Below, piece by piece: positions 36,725 to 47,139 of a stretch of 64,000 bases of DNA. The DNA is from Akkermansiaceae bacterium. Its GTDB lineage: Bacteria; Verrucomicrobiota; Verrucomicrobiia; Verrucomicrobiales; Akkermansiaceae. The notes beneath the pieces were generated by a model. That model did no database searches, was not told the DNA's origin, and saw nothing but the letters and a program-made list of their open reading frames with translations. How positions within the stretch are numbered: position 1 is the first letter of the stretch; each line of letters begins with the position of its first letter. Location of the stretch: NCBI GenBank assembly GCA_905181965.1, contig CAJIZY010000009.1, positions 434,001 to 498,000 on the forward strand, in the 5' to 3' direction. The position numbers and the translations under genes were made by a program.

Positions 36725-38306
36725 ATGGCCAATAAAGACCAGACCGATACCAACCGCATGGAAAAAATTGTTTCCCTGTGTAAACGCAAAGGATTCATTT
36801 TCCAATCCGCTGAAATCTACGGCGGACTGAACGGTTGCTGGGACTATGGCTCGCTTGGCGCTGAGGTTAAAAGGAACCTCAAAGATCTATGGTGGAGAAA
36901 GAACGTACAGGAACGCGATGACATCCTCGGACTCGATGGATCCATTCTCACTCATCAGGCCGTCCTGACTGCCTCAGGACACGTTGGCGGATTCTCTGAC
37001 CCGATGTGTGATTGCCTCCTCACAAAAGCACGCCTGCGCGCTGACCAAATCGAACCACAATCTGGCATCGCTTACCACTTTACCGGCGCTTCTCATGAAG
37101 AGTCCGGATGGTCCGTCGATCGTGACTACTCGGTCCTTCTGAACCAACCAAACCAGGATGAAAACAATGCGCGGAAAACCGCGAGGGAGTTTTACGCCCA
37201 GTTCCTCACAGATAAGCAAATTCCTGCCAAGAAACTCACCCTGCTGGGAGAATCCACATCCGAGGAAAAAGAAGTCACACATTACAATCCGGAAAATGGT
37301 TCGCTCCTCACCGAGCCCCGGGACTTCGAACTCATGTTCAAAACGCAAATGGGAGCTTCAGCTGACGAAAACGACCCCAACGCGACGGCCTATCTTCGTC
37401 CCGAAACCGCGCAATCGATCTTCGTTCAGTATAAAAACGTCGTCGATTTTAGAAATGACCTTTGGAATTGCGCAGATTGGAAAAGCGTTTCGCAACGAAA
37501 TCAACCCCCGAAACTTCACCTTCCGCTCGCGCGAATTCGAGCAAATGGAAATTGAGTATTTCTGTCGGCCAGAAGATGGTCTTCGCCTCACCGATGAGTG
37601 GCTCGCAAAGCGCCTGGCATTCTATGACGAGATCGGTCTTCAAAAAGAGAAACTCCACGTGCTCGACATCCCCGACGGAGAGCGAGCGCATTATTCACAA
37701 AAAACCTACGACATTGAGTACGACTTCCCCTTCGGACAACAGGAACTGGAAGGTGTCGCCTATCGTGGTGATTACGATCTCGGAAAGCATAAAGAGCACT
37801 CCGGGAAGCCTCTGGAATATTTCGACGAGCAAACCAAAGAGCGCTTCATTCCCCATGTCGTCGAACCATCAGCAGGTTGCGATCGTACAATCCTAGCCCT
37901 GATTTGCGAAGCATTCGACGAGGAGGATCTCACCAAAGAAGGGGGAAAGCAGGACATTCGCACCGTAATGCGCTTCAAACCAACCATTGCTCCTATCAAA
38001 GCTGCGATCCTTCCGCTTTTGAAGAACAAACCTGAGCTCGTTGAAAAGGCCAAAGAAGTAAAAACCCTCCTCCAACCCTTTATGAATGTGTTCTACGACG
38101 AGACCGCGGCGATTGGTCGACGCTACCGTCGTCAGGATGAAATCGGAACCCCCTACTGCATCGCCATTGACTTCGAGACAATGGGCCTCGAGGAAGGCAA
38201 GGAGGATCTTAAAGATACCGTCACCATCCGCCACCGCGACTCCATGGAACAAGAGCGAGTCGCTATCAGTGACCTTCTTCCATGGCTCCTCGAGCGGATC
38301 CACTAA
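36725..38306 (+). CDS. glyS: glycyl-tRNA synthetase (dimeric type), frameshifted
   Basis: About 526 residues when repaired. The alpha2-type class II enzyme is shown by GFIFQSAEIYGGLNGCWDYGSLG, the zinc-like Cys pair MCDC, the class II motif TAYLRPETAQSIFV, and after the break GIAQIGKAFRNEINPRNFTFRSREFEQMEIE, then VVEPSAGCDRTI and the anticodon domain (KPTIAPIKAAILPL, IGRRYRRQDEIGTPYCIAID). The frame shifts by +1 near 37450 (VVDF / FGIAQIG), apparently with a few bases lost. It charges tRNA-Gly; a tRNA-Gly gene lies 6 kb away. Essential, so the break is most likely a sequence error. Confidence 0.93.
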
Positions 38307-38416
38307 GTGAACGACACGACAGGACTCTCTTACGTTTCGGTTCGGAAGATATGTTCCCTGTTGTCTAATTGCTTTTCCGAAATCTAGAAAAATAAACGAG
38401 GCCTACTTCCCGTGAC

Positions 38417-38594
38417 TTAATAAAGTGGCCAATGAGGGGAGTCGTTATATTCGCAAGTTTCAAGCAATTCAAAATCAACCCATCCATGGCGCCAGTTCTC
38501 GCTGTAAAGCGACATTATTTTTACGCGCCATACGTTCTCAGGGTAGCTCCATGGTTACGCGCGATTTCCCGATCCACTTTGGATAGTGCATCAT
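38417..38594 (-). CDS. small protein translationally coupled to dnaE, frameshifted
   Basis: The reconstructed dnaE stop TGA (38593-38591) overlaps an ATG-ATG at 38594-38589. From there the minus strand reads MHYPKWIGKSRVTMELP, and after a one-base shift near 38530 ENVWRVKIMSLYSENWRHG, then WVDFELLETCEYNDSPHWPLY to a TAA. Composition (four or five Trp, mixed charges) is protein-like and the overlap suggests coupled translation. About 57 residues if repaired. I do not recognise the family. Confidence 0.35.
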
Positions 38595-41500
38595 GAACGG
38601 GAGTCTTTCCCGGGATACTCCGCCAGGATATTCTTTAATTTTTTGAAGATCATCACCGGGGTGCTCCGACCCGTCCAGAGGGTCAGCTCCACGATCCCAC
38701 TGGTCTTTTTACGTCGGGTTTCTTTCAGCTCTTCGAATCTGAGCGCCGGTCAGGCGGCGCTGCTCGGTGCGATCGTCGATTGAGATCTGCGCCTGGAAGC
38801 GGATGACCTGACCAGCGGCCATGAGCCCGGCATCGCGAGCCGGGAGATAACTCTCACTCCAGCAAACCATTTCCCGGTCTCCCGTAAAATCCTGCACCAC
38901 AACAACCCCGAACGGCTTCCCCGCCTTCGTCACCTTATGTTCAATGCTTCTAATCATTCCCGCAAAAGGAAAGCGTGCCCGCTTATCACGTAAATCAACT
39001 TCATCAAGGAGTCCCAGCTTAATAAAACGTTCCGAATCAACTACCCCTCGGAATTTATCGAGCGGGTGACCCGTGACATAAAAGCCTAACAATTCCTTCT
39101 CATGCTCCAATCGTTCATCCTTAGGCCATTCCTCGGGGGCCGGAGAATCGGCCGTCACCGGAGGCGGCGCCGCGAATTCCATGGCATCAAATAAGCCTCC
39201 CTGTCCCGATGCCCTATCTTTCTGTGCACTGCTCGCACTAGCCACGACTTTTTCAATCCTCTCGGCCATTCCCGCACGGGTTTCACCAGTCCAATCCATT
39301 GCCCCTGCTTTCACGAGATTTTCAAGGATCCGCTTATTGATAACTTTCGAATCAAGCCGATCGCAAAAATCATCTAGAGATTCATATTCACCATTCTCTT
39401 CGCGCTCATTGATGGCCATTGCCATCGCGGCAGTTCCAACATTTTTAATCGCCGAAAGACCGTAACGAATCCCTCTCTTTCCCTCCAAGAATCTCCTCAG
39501 GTGCGAAGCGCAACATCGACTTATTTAGGTTAGGCGGAAGTATCTCGAACCCCATTCGGAAGCACTCATTCACAAAAACACTGATCTTATCAGTGTTCGT
39601 AATCTCATTTGAGAGAAGAGCCGACATGAACTCAATCGGGTGATTCGCCTTTAGAAACCCAGTCCAATAAGAAATCACAGCATATGCAGCCGAATGAGAT
39701 TTATTAAATCCATAGCCCGCAAAGCCCGCGATCTTATCGAAAATCAAATTGGCATTCCGTTCGTCGATTTGATTCGTTTTGAAGGCCCCTTCCACAAAGA
39801 TCAAACGCTGCTTGGCCATTTCCTCGGGCTTTTTCTTACCCATTGCCCGCCGCAAAATATCCGCACCACCCAACGTGTAGCCTGCCAGCATCTTAGCTGC
39901 ATTCTGGACCTGCTCCTGATAGATCATAACACCATAGGTATCTCCGCAAATTTCCTCAAGAAGTGGATGTTCATAAACCGGGTTCTTACGACCTTCTTTA
40001 ACCTCAATCATCTGATCGATGTACTGCATCGCACCAGGACGATAGAGCGCCAAAAGATCAATAATATCTTCAATCCGGTTAATCCCGTATTTTCGACAAG
40101 TCTCCACCATTCCTCCACTCTCAAGTTGAAAAACCCCCATCGTCTCACCAGCATTAAGCATTTCAAAAGTTGGTTCGTCTTTTAGTGAGATTTCGTAGAT
40201 ATCAAAATCAGAAGTGTGCTTATGAATATGATCAACTGCCTCTTGAATCACAGTCATGTTCTTCAGCCCCAAGAAGTCCATCTTCAGTAGTCCTACATCG
40301 GTGATGGCACCCATATCATACTGAGTTACGACCTCTCCCTCGTTACCACGGGTGAGCGGCACATGTTCATCGAGTGGACGATCTCCAATCACCACTCCAG
40401 CGGCGTGCACCCCCACATTTCGGCTCATTCCTTCCAACTTAAGAGCATATTCCCAAAGCTCCTGATAGGTTGCACTGCTCTCAATTCTTTCCCGCAACTC
40501 TGCCTTCTCCTCAAACTCCTTCTCCTTCACCCCAGGCTTTGCCTCGATCATCTTCGCGATTTGATCCGCCTCACCGTAGCTGATTCCCATAACCCGTGCC
40601 ACATCACGAATAACAGACTTAGCGCCCATCGTTCCATAGGTAATGATATGGGAAACATTCCGCTCCCCATATTTCCGGCGGACGTATTCAATCACCTCGG
40701 GTCGCCGAGTCTGGCAGAAATCAATATCCACATCGGGAGGAGAAACACGCTCCGGATTTAGGAATCGCTCGAAGAGGAGACCGAATCGCATCGGACAAAT
40801 ATCAGTGATTCCCATTGTATAAGCCACCAATGATCCCGCTGCCGAACCCCGCCCCGGACCCACTGGGATATTCTGATCTTTTGCCCAATTAATGAAATCT
40901 GCTGTGATCAAGAAATATGAAGCAAACTTGAGCTGAATAATAATCTCTATTTCATACTCGAGCCGATCGACTAGCTCCTTGTCCTTTGCCTTTTCTTTTC
41001 CATAACGAGTTTCTAGCCCTTCGAAACAGAGCGTTCGAAAATGATCATTAGGGGTAGAGCCATCGTCCGGCTGATACTCCGGATATTTTTCGGAAGACGT
41101 GGGATCCAATATAAATTCAACATTACAACGATCCGCAATTTCAAGAGTGGCATCGCAAGCCCCCGGATATTCGACAAAGAGCTCGCGCATCTCCTCGGCG
41201 GTTTTAAAATAAACCTCGGGAGTGTAACGCATTCGATTTTCGTCAATTAACAATCGGCTCGTCCCAATGCAGATCATTACGTCGTGAGCCTCATGATCTT
41301 CTTTATGAAGAAAGTGGACATCATTAGCTGCGACCAACTTCAGATCCATTTTTTCGGCAAAATTTGCGAGGCTATCCCGGATCTTAGCCTGCTGTTCCAT
41401 TCCGTGATTGTGAATCTCAAGGTAGAGGTTTTCCTTCCCGTAAATATCGAGTAACTCTTGCGCTGTTTCCCAAGCATGATCCTCTTGGTCTTGCAGAATC

Positions 41501-41946
41501 CACTCGTTAATCGGGCCCGAAATACACCCGGACAAGCAGATGATCCCTTCCGAGTGCTCGCGCAAAATCTCACGATCCACCCGTGGTTTTCCATACCACA
41601 TTCCCTCAAGGTGACCCTTTGAGACAAGCTTCTGTAAGTTCACCCAACCCACATTGTTCTCAGCCAATAAAGTCATATGACAAGCACGCTTTCGCCCTGG
41701 AATCTCCTCCCTCTTTTCAATTGATTCCGGAGCCAAGTAGATCTCACACCCCATAATGGGCTTCACACCAGCTGCGTGACACGCCTTGTAAAAACTAATC
41801 GCCCCATAGAGGTTGCCGTGATCGGTCATCGCAACCGCCGGCATTCCTAGCTCTTTAGCACGCTCTGCAACATCCTTGGTTCGGCACGCTCCGTCTAAAG
41901 TAGAATACTCAGTATGCAAATGAAGGTGAACAAAGGAATCAGGCAT
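38591..41946 (-). CDS. dnaE: DNA polymerase III alpha subunit, frameshifted
   Basis: Replicative polymerase, about 1,115 residues when repaired. It has an N-terminal PHP domain (FVHLHLHTEYSTLDGA, MTDHGNLYG) and the polymerase core with GPGRGSAAGSLVAY, the catalytic PPDVDIDFC and YGTMGAKSVIRDVARV. The tail holds the helix-hairpin-helix and OB domain (FPFAGMIRSIEHKVTKAGKPFGVVVVQDFTGDREM). An extra G near 39480 shifts the frame (EEIL / EGKRGIRYGLSAIKNVG). A second shift near 38725 hides the last 40-odd residues (SGIVELTLWTGRSTP, ILAEYPGK). A small ORF overlaps its stop. Confidence 0.95.
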
Positions 41947-42162
41947 CGGGAGTATGGTGGACTCCGGAACGACATCTTTGAATCCATAATTAGGCCTTTC
42001 GGTGATTTTGTGAATAAACTCTAAGGATCTTAAAATTTGAGCAGCTTAAATTCGAACTTTTATAACCTTGGGCCCGGCGATTTGAGACAACCTCATCTTG
42101 GTGAAGAAGTTAACCGCTATCGTGTTAACTCGACCTCAACAAACTGTTCACCACTGATGGCA

Positions 42163-43581
42163 TTAGGCTGCTACCATGCAGTAAATTGAGATGACAACGA
42201 CTCCGATAAGATTCAACACGAGACCTTCCCTTATCATGAGTGGGACCGTCAAGTGGCCAGAACCAAAAACCACTGCATTCGGAGCAGTTGCAACCGGAAG
42301 CATGAATGCGCAACTCGCACTTAGCGCAGCCGGCAGCATCACAACCAATGGATCAATTTCATTCGACGATGCAACCGATGCCAGAATTGGCATGATCAAA
42401 ATCGTGCTCGCCGTATTACTGGTAATCTCAGTGAGAAAAGTCATTAAAAGGCAAACTAGAATAACGAGCGCGAAAACAGGAAGAGTCCCTACCCCGTTGA
42501 GAACCTCTGCTATTTCCCCACTCAGCCCAGAAATATCTATCCCTTTCGCCAAACAGATACCGCCGCTAAAAAGTAACAGAACGCCCCAAGGAAGATTCCT
42601 ACAACTCTCCCAATCCAGCAGCCGACCTTCTTGCCCGTCCCGCCCACTTCCATCAGGAATCAGAAATAAACTTATCACCCCGACAAAGGCCACCGAAGCG
42701 TCGTTAGCACCTTGCAGGCCTAGCCACTCGCTCCATCCGCCAAAGGGCTCGACCCGCGTCATCCACGCTAATGAAGTCAGTCCAAAGACGATTAAGGTTC
42801 GCCTCTCCGCAGGGCGCCACGGCCCTACTTCAGGTAGGGAGAGCCTAATTACCCCACTCTGTTTTCGACCCAACCATAACCACATCAAAGGAAGCATAAT
42901 TATGACAACAGGAACTCCGTAAGACATCCATTGACTAAAAGTCATTTCTAATCCTGTTGCCTCCTTATATTGCTCAATAAACACCAGATTAGGAGGGGTT
43001 CCGATAGGCGACCCCAATCCGCCCACACTTGCAGCATAAGCGATAGCCATCATCAAGGGCGCTGCAAGACGCTTTACTCCTTCCGATTGCTGATCCCCAC
43101 TTAGGACAGCCAGAGCAATGGGTAAGAGCATTAGAGTGGTAGCAGTATTTGAAATCCACATGCTCAAAACCGCAGCGGCTAACATGAAACCTAGTATAAG
43201 AAATCTAGGCCGGACTTGGTCTCCTCCCCTCGCACTACACATCCTAACCATCCCGATTGCCAAGCGTCGATGGACGCCGCACCGCTCCACTCCTTTCGAA
43301 AGAAAAAAGCCTCCCAACAAAAGCAAAATCAATGGGTGCCCATAACTCTGAGCAACTGCCGTTTTGGCGTTAAGAATTCCAAAAAGCGGAAGAAGAGCAA
43401 TAGGGGCCAAAGAAGCAATTGGAATCGGGATCGCTTCAAACATCCACCAAAGGGCGGTCAAAATAGTAATCCCTAATGCGACCGAGGCATCAGAAGCCAT
43501 CCCCAGAGAATTTGCTAAATATCCGCCCAGAATCCCCAGAAGAGGGCCCAGCCATCGCATCATTACCTTCAATCGTGTCAT
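42163..43581 (-). CDS. DASS/SLC13-family sodium-coupled anion transporter
   Basis: 472 residues from the ATG at 43581, chosen because the longer frame would run into the rhodanese gene. About 11-12 membrane helices are visible. Two inverted repeats each carry the substrate and sodium motif: WISNTATTLMLLP and LTEITSNTASTILIMP. The pattern GLGSPIGTPPNLVF and the ending MLPVATAPNAVVFGSG are diagnostic. Members import di- or tricarboxylates or sulfate; which one cannot be read from the motif. It follows the rhodanese lipoprotein by 25 bp. Confidence 0.88.
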   Translation of the reverse strand: MTRLKVMMRWLGPLLGILGGYLANSLGMASDASVALGITILTALWWMFEAIPIPIASLAPIALLPLFGILNAKTAVAQSYGHPLILLLLGGFFLSKGVERCGVHRRLAIGMVRMCSARGGDQVRPRFLILGFMLAAAVLSMWISNTATTLMLLPIALAVLSGDQQSEGVKRLAAPLMMAIAYAASVGGLGSPIGTPPNLVFIEQYKEATGLEMTFSQWMSYGVPVVIIMLPLMWLWLGRKQSGVIRLSLPEVGPWRPAERRTLIVFGLTSLAWMTRVEPFGGWSEWLGLQGANDASVAFVGVISLFLIPDGSGRDGQEGRLLDWESCRNLPWGVLLLFSGGICLAKGIDISGLSGEIAEVLNGVGTLPVFALVILVCLLMTFLTEITSNTASTILIMPILASVASSNEIDPLVVMLPAALSASCAFMLPVATAPNAVVFGSGHLTVPLMIREGLVLNLIGVVVISIYCMVAA

Positions 43582-43606
43582 CGCCCGACGGGGAAAGATT
43601 TGGGGC

Positions 43607-43996
43607 TTACTTTTTCTTAGAAACCACCAAAGGTTGTCCAGCCTTGACCCAGCCAAGAGTCCCGCCCGAAAGGTGAAGGACATTTTTGAATCCGAGCCGG
43701 TTCCAAACTGGAAGCGAAGCCGTGCTTCGCCCACCACTGCGGCAGTGCATCAAGTATGTCTTTTCCCGGTCAAGCTTGGCCAACTTCTTGGCAAAATCCT
43801 TGTCGTTCATATCGATATTGATGGCCTTTTCTATGTGACCCTTTGCAAACTCCCCGGGAGTTCGAATATCAACTACAATGATTTCAGATGACTTTTTCAT
43901 CCTCTCAACTGCCTGTTTTACGGGAACCGGAGTCACATCGGCGCATCCCAGACTACAAATTAAAAATCCCAAAAGCCCAAGTTTCAATCTCGCCAT
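43607..43996 (-). CDS. rhodanese-domain lipoprotein
   Basis: 129 residues from the ATG at 43996, which begins a lipoprotein signal (LGLLGFLICSLGC, Cys near 17). The rhodanese domain shows VDIRTPGEFAKGHIEKAINIDM, the active loop LMHCRSGGRS with the catalytic Cys, and GGTLGWVKAG. Periplasmic single-domain rhodaneses handle sulfane sulfur or cyanide; the exact donor is unknown. It lies 25 bp before the DASS transporter and downstream of tRNA-Gly on the same strand. Confidence 0.85.
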   Translation of the reverse strand: MARLKLGLLGFLICSLGCADVTPVPVKQAVERMKKSSEIIVVDIRTPGEFAKGHIEKAINIDMNDKDFAKKLAKLDREKTYLMHCRSGGRSTASLPVWNRLGFKNVLHLSGGTLGWVKAGQPLVVSKKK

Positions 43997-44079
43997 TTCA
44001 GAGGGATAACATTTCATACGATCGGCGAAAGCTGCAAATAACAAAGGCCTGAAATTCCTTCCAGCCCCTTGAAAAAGAA

Positions 44080-44154
44080 TGGAGCGGGTGAAGAGATTCG
44101 AACTCTCGACATCGACCTTGGCAAGGTCGCGCTCTACCACTGAGCTACACCCGC
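44080..44154 (-). tRNA. tRNA-Gly (GCC)
   Basis: The minus strand gives GCGGGTG at 44154, D-arm AGCTCAGTGGTAGAGC, anticodon stem-loop CGACCTTGCCAAGGTCG with anticodon GCC, T-arm GAGAGTTCGAATCTC, acceptor CACCCGC, T discriminator and an encoded CCA. All arms pair and TTCGAAT is intact. The element TAAAAT seven bases upstream could be its -10 box. Confidence 0.95.
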
Positions 44155-44503
44155 GACCTCTATTTTAAAGAGGCACTGCGTGCGGGCAGTCTTTGCCATC
44201 AGAATCGAATCGGGACAAGAGTTTTTCAAAAGAATTTTTAGAATCATTTTTGAAAGTTCCTTCACTGATCTTAAAATTAACCCTCTATTGTCTAGACTAC
44301 TCGACTGTGTGTTGTTGAAGATATTTTTTAAAGAGTAATCGCCCAACGCCTAACTATTTGAATAGTTTTTTAGTCTTTTTGGTCGTCTCACCCTTCTAAA
44401 ACCCATTTGTGTGTAGCCCGAAGAACACAAGTTAGGTTTTTTCTTCCCGGACCTTCCAGCGCATCCAAATCTTTGCAAGTTCCCAAGCGCGGAACGATTT
44501 GCC
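44155..44503. other. 349-bp intergenic region
   Basis: No gene is called. It carries the likely tRNA-Gly promoter on the minus strand (TAAAAT near 44167) and the upstream region of nrdR. An AT-rich hairpin with T-run (AACTATTTGAATAGTTTTTT, near 44355-44375) could be a weak plus-strand terminator without an obvious gene before it. Both strands otherwise show only short spurious frames. Confidence 0.35.
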
Positions 44504-44992
44504 ATGCGTTGTATTCAGTGCGGAAACCATCAGGACAAAGTCATCGACTCCCGTTCCTCAAAGGACGGGACCTCGATCCGGCGGCGACGTGAGTGCCTGA
44601 ATTGCGGATCCCGCTTTACAACATACGAGCAGGTCGAGCGCACCGAACTCCGCGTCATTAAGCGGGATGGGACCCGCGAGGCTATTAACCGGGAGAAGCT
44701 TTTCCGTGGACTCGTCAAAGCCTGCGAGAAGCGCAAAGTCTCGATGGATGTGATTGGTCGATCAGTCGATGAAATCCTCAGCGAGCTGCACAGAGATCAT
44801 CACAACGAAGTTCCGTCCGCCAGTATCGGGGCCAAGGTCATGGACAAACTCCACAACATCGATCCAGTTGCCTACGTTCGCTACGTATCAGTTTACCGAC
44901 AATTTGATAACGTGAGTGAATTTATTCGCGAAATTCAGGCCCTCGAGAACCGGTCCCGCCAAGACACAATGCAACGAAAACTCTTCAAATAA
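44504..44992 (+). CDS. nrdR: transcriptional repressor NrdR
   Basis: 162 residues. An N-terminal zinc ribbon (MRCIQCG ... CLNCGSRFTTYE) binds DNA. The ATP-cone (RVIKRDGTREAINREKLFRGL ... YVRYVSVYRQF) senses ATP/dATP. NrdR represses ribonucleotide reductase genes through NrdR boxes; no reductase gene is in the window. It is followed within 10 bp by a protein with a similar helical region and then a HIT protein, probably one operon. Confidence 0.96.
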   Translation: MRCIQCGNHQDKVIDSRSSKDGTSIRRRRECLNCGSRFTTYEQVERTELRVIKRDGTREAINREKLFRGLVKACEKRKVSMDVIGRSVDEILSELHRDHHNEVPSASIGAKVMDKLHNIDPVAYVRYVSVYRQFDNVSEFIREIQALENRSRQDTMQRKLFK

Positions 44993-45002
44993 CTAAGTAA
45001 TC

Positions 45003-45569
45003 ATGATCTGCCTCTCAGGAAACCTCCCAGCTTTGAAAATCGGTCATCATCATGTGGTTGGCTATAAAACAGATTGGATCGAAGAAGCATTGAGTCGCGC
45101 TGCCGCAGCCTCAAATCGGACAGATTGCCCGTTTATTGCCGACATTCGAGATGGAATCCTCCACTACCTTGAGAAACGCTGCTCCCTCCGAGTTTTCGCG
45201 ATTGAGGATCTTTACTCTCGAATGCGCGCTATGTTGCGAAAGATTGGCTGCGACGATATTGCACAACACCTATCTGCTCTCGCCCCCCCAATCACGGTTT
45301 CACTCATTGGCCCCGCAAGGAGGGCCGGCCGCGGATCCGAATCAGACTTTTTCCAATCGCTCGGTAAGGAGATCCGACTCCTCCAAGATGCTGGTGCTGA
45401 GTCCATCCGCCTTTGTAATATCGACGAGAGCGTGACCTTACTTCGCGGCCCGGATGCCAGCGTTGGGTCACGAGCCCAACTCAGAATCCAGATCACCTTA
45501 TTTGTGGAAAGCTACCAACGCCGTCACAGCGCTCCCGAACTGGAACTCGATCTCACCTTTGATTCATGA
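45003..45569 (+). CDS. hypothetical protein, ATP-cone-like N-terminal part
   Basis: 188 residues. Residues 20-85 (YKTDWIEEALSRAAAAS, DIRDGILHYLEKRC, IEDLYSRMRAMLRKIGC-DDIAQHL) repeat the helix spacing of the ATP-cone seen in the preceding NrdR, without the N-terminal KRDG loop. The C-terminal half (FFQSLGKEIRLLQDAGAESIRLCNI ... LRIQITLFVESY) is alpha/beta and unrecognised. Ten bp after nrdR and overlapping the HIT gene by 4 bp (ATGA). A nucleotide-sensing partner of NrdR is a guess from context. Confidence 0.6.
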   Translation: MICLSGNLPALKIGHHHVVGYKTDWIEEALSRAAAASNRTDCPFIADIRDGILHYLEKRCSLRVFAIEDLYSRMRAMLRKIGCDDIAQHLSALAPPITVSLIGPARRAGRGSESDFFQSLGKEIRLLQDAGAESIRLCNIDESVTLLRGPDASVGSRAQLRIQITLFVESYQRRHSAPELELDLTFDS

Positions 45570-45916
45570 GCCAAGAAGCGACTCTCTTTGAAAAAATCAT
45601 CGCCCGGGAAATCCCTGCGGAAATCGTTTATGAAGACGATCTCTGCCTCTGCTTTCGCGACATTTCCCCACAAGCCCCCGTTCACCTTCTCCTAATCCCC
45701 AAAAAACCCATTGCCCGGATTGGTGTTGCGAAACCTGATGATCGTGATCTCCTCGGTCACCTGATGATAACAGTTGGCGAGATTGCCCGTCAGGAAGGAT
45801 ACTCCGAAGACGGATTCCGGGTCATCATCAATAACGGCTCAAATGGAGGAGAAGCAGTTCCTCACCTTCACTTACATCTCTTAGCCGGTCGCCAACTCAA
45901 GTGGCCCCCGGGTTAG
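45566..45916 (+). CDS. HIT-family (HINT-type) nucleotide hydrolase
   Basis: 116 residues, typical for HINT. It begins TLFEKIIAREIPAEIVYEDD, has FRDISPQAPVHLLLIPKKPI, and ends with the histidine triad HLHLHLLAGRQLKWPPG, where the middle His attacks the alpha-phosphate. HINT proteins hydrolyse adenosine phosphoramidates and acyl-AMPs. It overlaps the preceding gene by 4 bp (ATGA), so expression is coupled to the nrdR operon. Confidence 0.95.
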   Translation: MSQEATLFEKIIAREIPAEIVYEDDLCLCFRDISPQAPVHLLLIPKKPIARIGVAKPDDRDLLGHLMITVGEIARQEGYSEDGFRVIINNGSNGGEAVPHLHLHLLAGRQLKWPPG

Positions 45917-46018
45917 GACATTCAAAGATTTCATGAAATCTAATCCTCCAGCCAATTTAGCGTAATTAGCATTTTTAGGTGCCTGGTTCCTCAAGAGGCA
46001 AGGCGAGCCCTTAAAAAT

Positions 46019-47068
46019 TCACCCTTTTGGATGGAGGAGCCGGTATTGAATAGCTTCAACACCCAGTGCAGCAGCCGTTCCCAGAATCATCTCCTCAGTA
46101 GCAGTTCGCGGGACTTGCGCCGCCGGACGAGTTAGACCGCGGATCAATTTTCCATAGCATTTGGCTCCGCCGAGGTGACGTAGAATTTTTGAACTGATGT
46201 GCGCAGCATCCAATGAAGGGAACACAAGGACATCAGCACGTTCACTTCTTGAGATCGCAGGCAGCTTGCGGGGCCCTACTTCAGGATCGAGGGCCACATC
46301 AAGCTGGATCTCGCCATCGATGACACATTCATCCAACGAGACCTTTTCTCTTGCAGAAGCGGTAGCTGCGACCATTCGAAGTGCGGAATCACTGCGTGAG
46401 CTCCCATGATTGGAGTGGCTCAGCATCGCAACCCGAACTCTGCGACCCATGTGGTGGTATGCCAGCATCCCAGTCTCTGCAGCAATACTTGCAAGATCAT
46501 CGACTTCCGGATCGGGAATTAGACCGGTGTCAGCAAGAAACAAGACGCCATCACGCCCAAAATTTGCGAGGCTATCGGAAGTCATCGCGGTGACCGCAAA
46601 AACCTTGGAAACCTTTGGATCAGGCGCTATTAAATGAAGAAGCGGCCGGAAAACACCAGCTGGCTCGGTCAGATTTCCTCCGAGGCAGGCGTCTGCTTGA
46701 CCATATTGAACCATCATAGCCGCAAAATAATGTGGTTTAGCAACAACTCCCTCAGCATCAACACCAACAATTCCACGATAACGCTCGATTCTTTCAAGTC
46801 GGTTACTGAAAAGTTGGAAATCTGACGACTTCACAGGATCAATTACCCGAACAAAGTCCATGGAAACACCAAGATTCTTTCCCAACGCAGAAATCTTATC
46901 GCGATCACCAAGCAAGATAGGAACTCCCAGCCCCAACTCCACAAAGCGAGCGGCAACGCGCAACACCCTTTCATCCTCACCTTCCGGGAAAACGATCCGC
47001 TTAGGATGACGTTTCAGTTGGTCAAAAAGAGGTTTGGTAAACGAATTGGGCTCGGAAAAATGAGACAT
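46019..47068 (-). CDS. pta: phosphate acetyltransferase
   Basis: 349 residues from the ATG at 47068. A PTA_PTB domain alone (the long DRTGG N-terminal part of E. coli Pta is missing): RIVFPEGEDERVLRVA, ADACLGGN, VTAMTSDSL, FLADTGLIPDP, AMLSHSNHGSS, VDGEIQLDVALDPE-type DGEIQ, and VFPSLDAAHISSKIL. It interconverts acetyl-CoA and acetyl phosphate. The related phosphotransbutyrylase cannot be fully excluded, but the FPSLD-A-I motif favours Pta. No ackA is adjacent. Divergent from the PHP phosphatase gene. Confidence 0.87.
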   Translation of the reverse strand: MSHFSEPNSFTKPLFDQLKRHPKRIVFPEGEDERVLRVAARFVELGLGVPILLGDRDKISALGKNLGVSMDFVRVIDPVKSSDFQLFSNRLERIERYRGIVGVDAEGVVAKPHYFAAMMVQYGQADACLGGNLTEPAGVFRPLLHLIAPDPKVSKVFAVTAMTSDSLANFGRDGVLFLADTGLIPDPEVDDLASIAAETGMLAYHHMGRRVRVAMLSHSNHGSSRSDSALRMVAATASAREKVSLDECVIDGEIQLDVALDPEVGPRKLPAISRSERADVLVFPSLDAAHISSKILRHLGGAKCYGKLIRGLTRPAAQVPRTATEEMILGTAAALGVEAIQYRLLHPKG

Positions 47069-47139
47069 GGCGTGTGAGGCTTTGCGCCCGTGGAAGAAAC
47101 CTAGTAAGAGAAAGCCCAACCGACAACGCCAAAGCATCC

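Noticed and set aside
44134-44346. 70-codon minus-strand frame upstream of tRNA-Gly
   Set aside because: It runs into the tRNA gene itself and has no recognisable content.
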